Shown here in pieces: positions 46,041-53,378 of a stretch of 58,363 bases of DNA. Position numbers and translations under genes: made by a program. Position 1 is the first letter of the stretch, and the number at the start of each line of letters is the position of its first letter. Below the pieces are notes generated by a model. The model was not told the origin of the DNA, did no database searches, and saw only the letters and a list, made by a program, of their open reading frames with translations. Origin of the DNA: Moritella dasanensis ArB 0140 (GTDB lineage: Bacteria; Pseudomonadota; Gammaproteobacteria; Enterobacterales; Moritellaceae). The stretch spans positions 1-58,363 of the forward strand of contig NZ_AKXQ01000030.1 of the NCBI RefSeq assembly GCF_000276805.1, written 5' to 3'.

Positions 46041-46058
46041 TTCAAACATATGTTTGAA
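46041..46058. promoter_or_regulatory. perfect palindrome, PsrA-like fatty acid operator
   Basis: TTCAAACATATGTTTGAA is an 18-bp perfect palindrome 35 bases before the thiolase ATG. It contains the CAAAC-N4-GTTTG core that I recall for PsrA, the TetR-family fatty acid degradation regulator of gammaproteobacteria. The sequence from 45867 to here holds no gene. Regulator assignment is inference. Confidence 0.6.
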
Positions 46059-46093
46059 AATGAAACTAATCACATCAAGTAAGGAAACAAGGT

Positions 46094-47305
46094 ATGAATA
46101 AAGTATTTATTGTTGCAGCAAAGCGTACGGCCCTTGGTAGTTTTGGTGGCAGCTTAGCCGGTGTTGATGCGGCTACGTTAGGTGCAACGGCAATCAAAGG
46201 CGCATTGGCAGCCGCAAAGGTTAATCCAGAGCACGTTGATGAAGTGATTGTTGGTAATGTGATTAGTGCTGGTCAAGGTATGGGGCCGGGTCGTCAAGCC
46301 GCTATGCAAGCGGGTATTCCTGCTAGTGTCCCTGCTTATACGCTGAATATGATTTGTGGTAGCGGCATGAAAACCATCATGGACGGTGCTGCACACATTA
46401 AAGCCGGAGATGCCGATATCGTCGTTGCTGCAGGTATGGAAAGCATGTCTAACATTCCTTATTTGATGCCCGCGAAAACTCGTTTTGGTTCTAAAATGGG
46501 CAACATGACGATGGTCGATGCCATGATCAACGATGGACTGACTGACGTATTTAATAATTACCACATGGGCATGACAGCGGAAAATATCGTTGATCAGTTT
46601 GGTTTAACCCGTGAACAACAAGATACGTTTGCAGTGGGTAGCCAACATAAAGCGGTTGCAGCTATTGCCGCTGAACGTTTCGTTGACGAGATTGTACCCG
46701 TTGAAATCAAGGTGCGCCGTCAAACACAAAGCTTTGCGACTGATGAATATCCAAAAGATAATACCAGCGTGGAAGGTTTAGCTAAATTGCGCCCAGCATT
46801 TAAAACGGATGGTTCTGTGACAGCGGCAAACGCATCTGGTATTAATGATGGCGCGTCGGCGATCATCTTGGCCTCTGCTGCTGCGGTAGAAAAATATGGT
46901 TTAGAACCGATGGCAGAACTGATAGCTTATGGTCAAGGTGGTGTTGATCCGCAAGTAATGGGCTTAGGTCCGGTACCTGCGATTGAGCAAGCGTTGAAAC
47001 GTGCTGACATGTCATTGGAACAAATGGAGTTGTTAGAACTTAATGAAGCCTTTGCTGCGCAGGCGTTAGGGGTAATGACTAACCTGACTCAAGAACACAA
47101 TGTGGATATGGATTGGTTTGCAGATAAAACGAATGTTAACGGTGGCGCTATCGCCCTCGGTCATCCATTAGGTGCATCTGGCGGTCGTATTACGGTGACG
47201 TTATTACACGAAATGCAAAAGCGTGGTGTCGATTACGGTTTAGCATCGTTGTGTATTGGCGGTGGTATGGGGACGGCGTTGATCGTTAAAAACTTGCAGA
47301 AATAA
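46094..47305 (+). CDS. acetyl-CoA acetyltransferase (thiolase)
   Basis: Condenses two acetyl-CoA to acetoacetyl-CoA or cleaves it. Nucleophile C88 in NMICGSGM, catalytic histidine in GGAIALGHPLGASG and second cysteine in SLCIGGGMG. 403 residues, typical of AtoB/PhaA thiolases and not of the FadA trifunctional subunit. A PsrA-like palindrome lies upstream. No atoDA or phaBC genes are adjacent, so it stands alone. Ribosome site AAGG. Confidence 0.93.
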   Translation: MNKVFIVAAKRTALGSFGGSLAGVDAATLGATAIKGALAAAKVNPEHVDEVIVGNVISAGQGMGPGRQAAMQAGIPASVPAYTLNMICGSGMKTIMDGAAHIKAGDADIVVAAGMESMSNIPYLMPAKTRFGSKMGNMTMVDAMINDGLTDVFNNYHMGMTAENIVDQFGLTREQQDTFAVGSQHKAVAAIAAERFVDEIVPVEIKVRRQTQSFATDEYPKDNTSVEGLAKLRPAFKTDGSVTAANASGINDGASAIILASAAAVEKYGLEPMAELIAYGQGGVDPQVMGLGPVPAIEQALKRADMSLEQMELLELNEAFAAQALGVMTNLTQEHNVDMDWFADKTNVNGGAIALGHPLGASGGRITVTLLHEMQKRGVDYGLASLCIGGGMGTALIVKNLQK

Positions 47306-47350
47306 ACGCACTAAACTAATTAGTTAAATGATATTGGTGGCGCAAACATA

Positions 47351-47373
47351 CAAGGGCATGGATGCCCTTGTTT
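47351..47373 (+). terminator. hairpin after the thiolase gene
   Basis: CAAGGGCAT (47351-47359) and ATGCCCTTG (47362-47370) with only GG between, followed by TTT. Weak U-tract, so termination is probable but not certain. Confidence 0.5.
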
Positions 47374-47461
47374 AAGCGCCTTTATTTAAGACAACGCGGA
47401 TGTCTTGAGCGGTTTGCAGAATCAATTCATTTAGCGGTATGTTAGATTAGTATCGTTAACT

Positions 47462-47887
47462 TTAAGCCGCTTTAATTGCTGCAATAACGGCTTTTAAACC
47501 ATTGCCACGTGATGGACTCAGTTGTTGCATAAAACCTAATTGCGCAAAGTAATCATCGACATCAAACGTCGCGATCTCGGCACGTGTTTTACCGTTAACT
47601 GCGGCTAATAATGCTGCCATTAAGCCTTTAACTATACGGGCGTCAGAATCTAAACCAAACCATAATCGCTCGTCATTATCGCAATGTAAGGCTAACCAAG
47701 CTTGGCTTTCGCAGCCTTTAATTTGATTTTCTGCTATTTTATAATCATCACTTAATGCTGGGATCTTATTACCAAGTTGGATCAATTGGCGGTATTTATT
47801 TTGCCAGCCAGCTTGTGCGGTTAATAACGTCAGCACATCCGTACTGGTGATGGAGTTGCCAAATGGGCTTGACGAGAAATCGGTCAT
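47462..47887 (-). CDS. csdE: sulfur acceptor protein CsdE
   Basis: SufE-fold protein that takes sulfur from cysteine desulfurase CsdA. The cysteine of IKGCESQAWL is the conserved acceptor. 141 residues against 147 for E. coli CsdE. AGGAAT upstream of ATG. It belongs to the CsdA-CsdE-TcdA system; here csdA is 3.4 kb away and tcdA 1.7 kb away. Confidence 0.9.
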   Translation of the reverse strand: MTDFSSSPFGNSITSTDVLTLLTAQAGWQNKYRQLIQLGNKIPALSDDYKIAENQIKGCESQAWLALHCDNDERLWFGLDSDARIVKGLMAALLAAVNGKTRAEIATFDVDDYFAQLGFMQQLSPSRGNGLKAVIAAIKAA

Positions 47888-47942
47888 GAATATTCCTGAT
47901 TATTCTTGTATTAGCGACCAGAAGTGCTCTGGTAGGGTAAAA

Positions 47943-48197
47943 TTAATCTTCTTCGACTGAGATAAATTGACCTGTGGTAGTCAGTTCTATTTCAACTTTG
48001 TCGTTGTTAGCGTTACGCGCTTTAATTTCATAGCGATTATCGTCATAATCAAATTCAACTTTAGAAATATCATGAAAACCTTGTTCAACAAGCAGTTCAA
48101 TCACTTGCGCGATGGATTTTTCTGGCTGATTATGAGCTGGATTAGCAAGCGTGACTGGGCTTAGCAAAATCAGTATTAAGTAATAATATTTTAGCAA
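47943..48197 (-). CDS. small exported PepSY-domain protein
   Basis: 84 residues: signal peptide (LILILLSPVTLA) and a PepSY-like domain (EKSIAQVIELLVEQGFHDISKVEFDYDDNRYEIKARN). Start codon is TTG at 48197, with AGGG 8 bases upstream. It is divergent from a second PepSY protein and a two-component system, with only 52 bases between. Probably periplasmic; likely a modulator of the sensor kinase, which is inference. Confidence 0.8.
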   Translation of the reverse strand: MLKYYYLILILLSPVTLANPAHNQPEKSIAQVIELLVEQGFHDISKVEFDYDDNRYEIKARNANNDKVEIELTTTGQFISVEED

Positions 48198-48249
48198 AAT
48201 TTGACCCTGTTAATGTTCTATTCATTTAAACAACGGTACTCTAGAACCT

Positions 48250-48606
48250 ATGAAAACACGAATCTTATTAACTGTCATGCTAATCTTTATGTCATGGCAA
48301 AGTGTGGCGATGCCGCATATCGAATACGAAGAAGATCTTGACGAAGTCACGGCTGCAGTGAAGTCGAAGGAGATCAGTCCGTTTATTGATTTACTCGCCA
48401 TTATTGAGCGTGACTTTAACGGTCGAGTAATTAAAGTCGAACTCGAAAAAGACGACGATTACAGCGAAGATGATATTTGGATATACGAAATCAAAATTCT
48501 CGATGCCGATCGTAATGTGGTCAAAGCAGACTTTGACGCTAAAACGTTCCGTTTGTTAGCCATTAAAGGCCATAAACTTGAACGTTTTTTTAATCAGAAT
48601 AGGTAA
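48250..48606 (+). CDS. exported PepSY-domain protein, first gene of the two-component operon
   Basis: 118 residues, signal peptide (ILLTVMLIFMSWQSVA) followed by an acidic PepSY-like domain (IIERDFNGRVIKVELEKDDDYSEDDIWIYEIKILD in part). The response regulator starts 3 bases after its stop and uses a ribosome site overlapping the end of this frame, so they are coupled. It may sense metal or periplasmic conditions through its acidic face; this is speculation. Confidence 0.8.
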   Translation: MKTRILLTVMLIFMSWQSVAMPHIEYEEDLDEVTAAVKSKEISPFIDLLAIIERDFNGRVIKVELEKDDDYSEDDIWIYEIKILDADRNVVKADFDAKTFRLLAIKGHKLERFFNQNR

Positions 48607-48608
48607 GC

Positions 48609-49268
48609 ATGAAAGTATTAATCGTTGAAGATGAACCGCAATTAGCTCAACAAATGCAGCAGCAATTAACTGCGCAGGGCTTTATTGTTGACTGTGCTTA
48701 TGATGGTGAAGAAGCGCATTTTATGGGCTCGACCGAAACTTATGATGCCGTGGTGCTCGATTTAGGCTTGCCAAAAATTGATGGTTTAACGGTATTGAAA
48801 AAATGGCGCGCTGAAAACCTGACTATGCCCGTTATTATTCTTACTGCGCGGTCGTTATTACACGAAAAAATTGAAGGCTTGAACGCTGGGGCTGACGATT
48901 ACCTGGCAAAGCCTTTTCAAATGGGCGAGTTAGTTGCACGTTTACAGGCTTTAGTACGCCGCGCAGCAGGCAAAGCGTCATCGATTGTGACCGTTGGCGA
49001 TATCCGTTTAGATATCTCGGCATCAACAGTCACTAATGCTGGTTTGAGTGTGACGCTGACTGCACATGAGTTTAAAGTGCTGAGTTATTTAATGCTCCAC
49101 CTTGGTCAAGTGGTCTCTCGGGCTACCTTAATTGAACATATTTACGCGCAAGATTTTGATCGTGACTCCAATACTATTGAAGTATTTGTCGGCCGATTAC
49201 GCAAAAAACTCGGTAGTAAAATGATCGAAACGGTACGTGGATTAGGTTATAGGATCGCGCAGGATTGA
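48609..49268 (+). CDS. OmpR/PhoP-family response regulator
   Basis: Receiver domain with phospho-acceptor D51 (VVLDLGLPK), acidic pocket ED at 7-8 and K101 (DYLAKPF), followed by a winged-helix DNA-binding domain (SNTIEVFVGRLRKKLG). 219 residues. Closest by feel to the PhoP/QseB subfamily. Its end overlaps the kinase start (TTGA), so the pair is translationally coupled. Targets probably include its own operon and the flanking PepSY and BOF genes. Confidence 0.92.
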   Translation: MKVLIVEDEPQLAQQMQQQLTAQGFIVDCAYDGEEAHFMGSTETYDAVVLDLGLPKIDGLTVLKKWRAENLTMPVIILTARSLLHEKIEGLNAGADDYLAKPFQMGELVARLQALVRRAAGKASSIVTVGDIRLDISASTVTNAGLSVTLTAHEFKVLSYLMLHLGQVVSRATLIEHIYAQDFDRDSNTIEVFVGRLRKKLGSKMIETVRGLGYRIAQD

Positions 49269-50635
49269 AACGTTTTTCATTAAAAAATAGATTATTGTTT
49301 GCAGCCGGTGGTTGTTGCGTGGTGCTGATCCTGATCACTGGGTTTACTGTGCAGCGTTACATGCAAGACTATTTGCGTAGCGAATTGGTGACCAAATTAA
49401 CTTTGTCGTTAGATGAATTATTAAGTCGCCTTGAAGTGCAACCACCCACGCTAGACTCTGCCAATCGCTATATCCCCTTTGATGTTATGCCGATTAACTC
49501 CTTGTCCGAACCGCGATTTAACCAACCTTATTCGGGACTTTATTGGCAAATCCAAACCGATAATCAGGTGTTAAAACGCTCGCGTTCATTATGGGAAAAA
49601 CAACTTACCTTTAGTCATTTGAATAATGAATTTGGTCTTGATGACTTTGTGACTGATGGCCCCACTGGCAAAGCACTAATGGTGCTGCAGCAAAAAGTAA
49701 AACTACCTGATAGTGAAATGTTTTTTTGGGTTTCTGTGGCACAAGAAAGTAGCAGCTTAGCGCTGGCATTACAGGGTGTTAATCGTAGTTTGCTCATTGG
49801 TCTGGGTCTCTTGGCGTTGGCTGTTATGCTTTTGATTTTTCTGCAATTAACCTGGGGTCTACGACCTCTGACGACATTGCGTAAAGAGTTGGCCGAGATT
49901 GAAAACGGCGACAAAGCCCATTTTCAGCACCATTATCCGCAAGAAATCGATCCGCTGGTAAAAGATATTAACCGCTTGTTGGACCATCATCAGCAGTTAC
50001 TAGAAAAGGCGCGTACCAATGCCGGTAATATGGCGCACGCATTAAAAACACCACTAAGTATTATGCAAAATGAATTGGCTCTGTCGCAACCGCCACAACG
50101 ACCTTTGTTACAGCAACAGCTACAGAAAATGCGCCAACACATTGAATACCATTTATCATCCTCGCAAATCGCGGCGAAGCAGTTGTTAGGCGCTAAATGT
50201 AGTCCGCACCAACAATGCAGCAGTGCCGTGTCAGCTTTTTCACGTTTGTATGCCAGCCGTAATATTGCCGTTGAACTTACCTTTGACGAGGCATTAACAG
50301 TTGCTGTTGATGGCCGTGACTTTGATGAAATGGCCGGTAACTTGATTGAGAATGCATATAAATGGGCGGCAGCGCGTATTGTTATCTCTGCGGTTGTGGT
50401 TGATGGCTTACTGCAAATGACGATTGCGGACGATGGCCCTGGTATGAGTGACGCAGATTGCCAGTTGGTATTAGATCGCGGTCAACGCTTAGATGAACAA
50501 ACCCCAGGTCATGGCCTAGGGCTTAATATAGCGGCTGAAATGGCGCGGATGTATCAAGGTAAACTGGTGTTACAGCGCGCATCACTTGGTGGTTTAGCAG
50601 CGCAATTAGCACTGCCGCTACGTAACCGTTTATAA
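49265..50635 (+). CDS. sensor histidine kinase (PhoQ-like)
   Basis: 456 residues. Membrane segments at about 11-29 and 175-197 bracket a periplasmic domain of about 145 residues, then HAMP, a dimerisation/phosphoacceptor helix with H258 in GNMAHALKTPLS (the HxLKTPL form typical of PhoQ relatives), N box NLIENAYKW and G box DDGPGM. The start is a TTG overlapping the regulator stop. Ligand unknown; divalent cations or acidity would be typical for PhoQ-like sensors but cannot be read from sequence. Confidence 0.9.
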   Translation: MKRFSLKNRLLFAAGGCCVVLILITGFTVQRYMQDYLRSELVTKLTLSLDELLSRLEVQPPTLDSANRYIPFDVMPINSLSEPRFNQPYSGLYWQIQTDNQVLKRSRSLWEKQLTFSHLNNEFGLDDFVTDGPTGKALMVLQQKVKLPDSEMFFWVSVAQESSSLALALQGVNRSLLIGLGLLALAVMLLIFLQLTWGLRPLTTLRKELAEIENGDKAHFQHHYPQEIDPLVKDINRLLDHHQQLLEKARTNAGNMAHALKTPLSIMQNELALSQPPQRPLLQQQLQKMRQHIEYHLSSSQIAAKQLLGAKCSPHQQCSSAVSAFSRLYASRNIAVELTFDEALTVAVDGRDFDEMAGNLIENAYKWAAARIVISAVVVDGLLQMTIADDGPGMSDADCQLVLDRGQRLDEQTPGHGLGLNIAAEMARMYQGKLVLQRASLGGLAAQLALPLRNRL

Positions 50636-50677
50636 ACGTTTGGTGTTATAAAAGCCTGATATTATAAAGCATCGATA

Positions 50678-51064
50678 TTATAAAAGTTTAATGCTTTCTA
50701 CTTCGACTTCAGGTGTTGAACCACCTTCAAATTCACCAAATATGCGTAGTTTGGTGTTGTTATCAATGGCTACTGGTAGCTTGATATCATCGTCAAGTTC
50801 AACAATAACTTGGCCTGTCGCGTCGGCGAACATGTATTTGTCTGCGCTGATTTGGTGGATTAACTGACCTTCTAATACCACGTTAGCTTCGCTGAAACTG
50901 CCTATGTTTTCTATGTTTTCAGCTACTGTCGTGACGTTCATTGCTGGGCCAGTGTAATGAATTGATTGTTTGTTGTGATCATCATGGCCATTACCTTTTG
51001 CCATTGCCAATGTTGGTAACATAACGATCGTTGCTGCGAGTGCGATAATTGTTTTCTTTAGCAT
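50678..51064 (-). CDS. BOF-family (YgiW/YdeI) periplasmic stress protein
   Basis: 128 residues: signal peptide (MLKKTIIALAATIVMLPTLAMA), then an OB-fold-like BOF domain (VVLEGQLIHQISADKYMFADATGQVIVELDD). Members are linked to stress and antimicrobial peptide tolerance; in E. coli ygiW is adjacent to qseBC. Here it is convergent with the kinase gene, 42 bases away. AGGAG precedes the ATG. A hexamer repeat lies upstream. Confidence 0.88.
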   Translation of the reverse strand: MLKKTIIALAATIVMLPTLAMAKGNGHDDHNKQSIHYTGPAMNVTTVAENIENIGSFSEANVVLEGQLIHQISADKYMFADATGQVIVELDDDIKLPVAIDNNTKLRIFGEFEGGSTPEVEVESIKLL

Positions 51065-51120
51065 CTTAAATCTCCTGAAAACCGGTGGCTTTCGTTTGTT
51101 GTTATTGCTGCAGCTATTGT

Positions 51121-51150
51121 CGTTATCGTTATCGTTATCGTTATCGTTGT
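51121..51150. repeat. hexanucleotide tandem repeat (CGTTAT)x4 plus one variant
   Basis: Four CGTTAT units and one CGTTGT in the promoter region of the BOF-family gene, 57 bases upstream of its start codon. Confidence 0.9.
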
Positions 51151-51282
51151 AGCGGCAGCGTTCTAATTAATTTTTAATCTAATGTTCTAGACAATGTTGA
51201 TGATGCTATTAAACAACATTGATACTGAATACAATCTGAGTGCGTCGTTCATATTCAGTACATGTGCGGAGATGGCTAATGC

Positions 51283-52503
51283 TTAGAGTAAATCGAGTAG
51301 CTCATTCAATGCTTTAATGAAAAAATCGATTTCTGCTTTGGTATTATAAATGGCTAGCGAAACACGAATAGTGCCGGATAATTTTAGGCTATGCATCAAG
51401 GGTTGGGCGCAGTGATGGCCAGTGCGCACGGCAATACCTTGTAAATCGAGCAACATACCAACATCGCCATTATGTGCGTCACCAATAATAAAACTAACGC
51501 CGCCAGCACGGTGATGTGGTGAGCCGATGATTTTAATGCGGGGCATTTTTTCCAGTTCAGCAGTGGTGTAAGCCAGTAATGCAGCCTCGTGGCTTGCTAA
51601 TGCCTGACGGTCATAACTGTTTAAAAATGTCATGGCGCGGGCTAGGCTAATCGCTCCGGCAATATTCGGGGTACCCGCTTCAAACTTAAACGGTAATTCA
51701 TTATACGTAGTCTGTTCAAAACTCACGGTTTTAATCATTTCGCCACCGCCTTGCCACGGCGGTAGTTGATTAAGGACTTGTTCTTTACCCCAAAGCACGC
51801 CGATACCGGTTGGACCATACATTTTATGGCCAGAGAACACATAAAAATCACACCCCAGCGCTTGGACGTCAACATGCCAATGCGAAATAGCTTGAGCACC
51901 ATCGATTAATACCTTAGCGCCGACTTGTTTGGCTAATGCGATGATCTCCTCTATCGGGTTCACCGTGCCGATTGCATTGGATACATGGCTGACTGCCACT
52001 AACTTGGTTTTAGCGCTCAGGAGCTGTTTATAGGCCTGCATATCGAGGTCTGTAGACGGTAATAACGGGATAACTTTGATAATCGCGCCTGTGCGCTGTG
52101 CGAGCATCTGCCAAGGCACGATATTAGCGTGATGCTCTAAGGTCGAAATGATGATCTCGTCGCCTGCTTGAATACTGCTGGTTAAGCAGTTTGCGACTAA
52201 GTTAATGGCTTCGGTAGTGCCGCGGGTCCAGATAATTTCTTTACTGCTATTAGCATTAATAAAATGCGCACAGATATCACGGGCATTTTCATAAGCAGAG
52301 GTGGCTTGCGCGCTTAATGCATGCGATGCGCGATGGACATTGGCGTTGATATCACGATAATAGGTATTAATTGCCTCAAGCACACATAATGGCTTTTGAC
52401 TGGTGGCGGCATTGTCCAAATAAATTAACGGGTGATCGTTCACTTGTTGAGATAATACGGGGAAGAGTTGTCTGAGGTTAATTAATTCTATATCGCTAAG
52501 CAT
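51283..52503 (-). CDS. csdA: cysteine desulfurase CsdA (SufS-type)
   Basis: PLP enzyme releasing sulfur from cysteine, producing alanine and a persulfide. The PLP lysine is in FSGHKMYGPTGIGVLWG and the catalytic cysteine in VRTGHHCAQPLM. 406 residues. The short catalytic loop around RTGHHCAQP places it in group II with SufS/CsdA. With csdE and tcdA in the same window it is CsdA. No suf or isc genes are adjacent. No clear ribosome site before the ATG. Confidence 0.9.
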   Translation of the reverse strand: MLSDIELINLRQLFPVLSQQVNDHPLIYLDNAATSQKPLCVLEAINTYYRDINANVHRASHALSAQATSAYENARDICAHFINANSSKEIIWTRGTTEAINLVANCLTSSIQAGDEIIISTLEHHANIVPWQMLAQRTGAIIKVIPLLPSTDLDMQAYKQLLSAKTKLVAVSHVSNAIGTVNPIEEIIALAKQVGAKVLIDGAQAISHWHVDVQALGCDFYVFSGHKMYGPTGIGVLWGKEQVLNQLPPWQGGGEMIKTVSFEQTTYNELPFKFEAGTPNIAGAISLARAMTFLNSYDRQALASHEAALLAYTTAELEKMPRIKIIGSPHHRAGGVSFIIGDAHNGDVGMLLDLQGIAVRTGHHCAQPLMHSLKLSGTIRVSLAIYNTKAEIDFFIKALNELLDLL

Positions 52504-52850
52504 GGTGTAAACTCACTATCAAGGAGTGGGGATTATAACCTGAAATAACGGCTTACGCATTTGACCATTTAGGCGAATTGAAATACTTTTTGCAATTATT
52601 ATGATTTAATTTTTATTGCTTGTTTTTGGCCTTATCTTTGTGTTTTAAACTGTTTTTTTGCTTTTGTGCTCATAAAGCCATCGCCTCAGCTTGTTTTTAG
52701 CGCTATTTTGACGTGATTAAAGATGGTGATATTTTGCACTATTATTGATTTGTGTTTGGGTTTGCTGTATAAACCGAGCTTTAAAAGTATACCTAGTAGC
52801 TTCAAATGCGACTATGTAGACACTTATATTTGAAGTTATTGGAGCACACT
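52504..52850. other. intergenic region upstream of rpmB
   Basis: About 350 bases. It holds an inverted repeat CTTCAAAT (52800-52807) / ATTTGAAG (52828-52835) directly before the ribosome site TTGGAG. No further gene. The promoter boxes near 52762-52793 have a poor spacing and are not called. Confidence 0.5.
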
Positions 52851-53087
52851 ATGTCAAAAGTATGCCAAGTCACTGGTAAAAAACCAGCTGTTGGTAACAA
52901 CGTTTCTCACGCAAAAAACCGCACACGTCGCCGTTTCTTGCCAAACCTACATACACACCGTTTTTGGGTTGAGAGCGAAAATCGCTTTGTTAAATTACGT
53001 CTTACTGCTAAAGGTATGCGCGTTATCGATAAGAAAGGTATTGATTCAGTTTTAACTGAAATGCGTGCCCGTGGTGTTAAGGTTTAA
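52851..53087 (+). CDS. rpmB: 50S ribosomal protein L28
   Basis: 78 residues, same as E. coli: [20 protein letters not shown] and the basic [18 protein letters not shown] segment. Start ATG 52851 with TTGGAG upstream; the open frame extends 45 bases further 5' without homology. First gene of the rpmBG operon; rpmG begins 12 bases after its stop. A leader hairpin lies immediately upstream of the ribosome site. Confidence 0.98.
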   Translation: MSKVCQVTGKKPAVGNNVSHAKNRTRRRFLPNLHTHRFWVESENRFVKLRLTAKGMRVIDKKGIDSVLTEMRARGVKV

Positions 53088-53098
53088 GGAACTAGATT

Positions 53099-53254
53099 AT
53101 GCGCGATAAAATTCGTTTGAATTCATCTGCTGGTACAGGTCACTTCTATACTACAGATAAGAACAAAAAAAACATGCCTGAAAAAATGGAAATCAAAAAA
53201 TTTGATCCAGTTGTTCGTAAGCACGTTATCTACAAAGAAGGCAAAATCAAGTAA
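53099..53254 (+). CDS. rpmG: 50S ribosomal protein L33
   Basis: 51 residues. [17 protein letters not shown] and [19 protein letters not shown] are diagnostic. The usual gammaproteobacterial N-terminus (about four residues before the RDKIRL/REKIKL segment) is missing, so it begins MRDKIRL. The zinc-ribbon cysteines are absent, i.e. the C-minus form. Ribosome site AAGGA. Followed by a strong terminator. Confidence 0.96.
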   Translation: MRDKIRLNSSAGTGHFYTTDKNKKNMPEKMEIKKFDPVVRKHVIYKEGKIK

Positions 53255-53278
53255 TTCTTGATTGCGTTTTTGATGTAT

Positions 53279-53312
53279 AAAAAATGCCAGTTATTTATAA
53301 CTGGCATTTTTG
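53279..53312 (+). terminator. terminator of the rpmBG operon
   Basis: AAAATGCCAGTTAT (53281-53294) pairs perfectly with ATAACTGGCATTTT (53297-53310) around TT. Confidence 0.92.
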
Positions 53313-53378
53313 TATGTAAATTTTGCTACAATCTAATCTCTACCTCTTTCCCTCATGTTTTAGTCTGGTGTTATCGCT

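Noticed and set aside
46178-46564. Antisense frame of 128 codons in the thiolase gene
   Set aside because: Shadow frame; the thiolase motifs lie in the plus frame.
52762-52793. rpmB promoter boxes TTGCTG and TATACC
   Set aside because: The spacing of 20 bases is too long to call a promoter.
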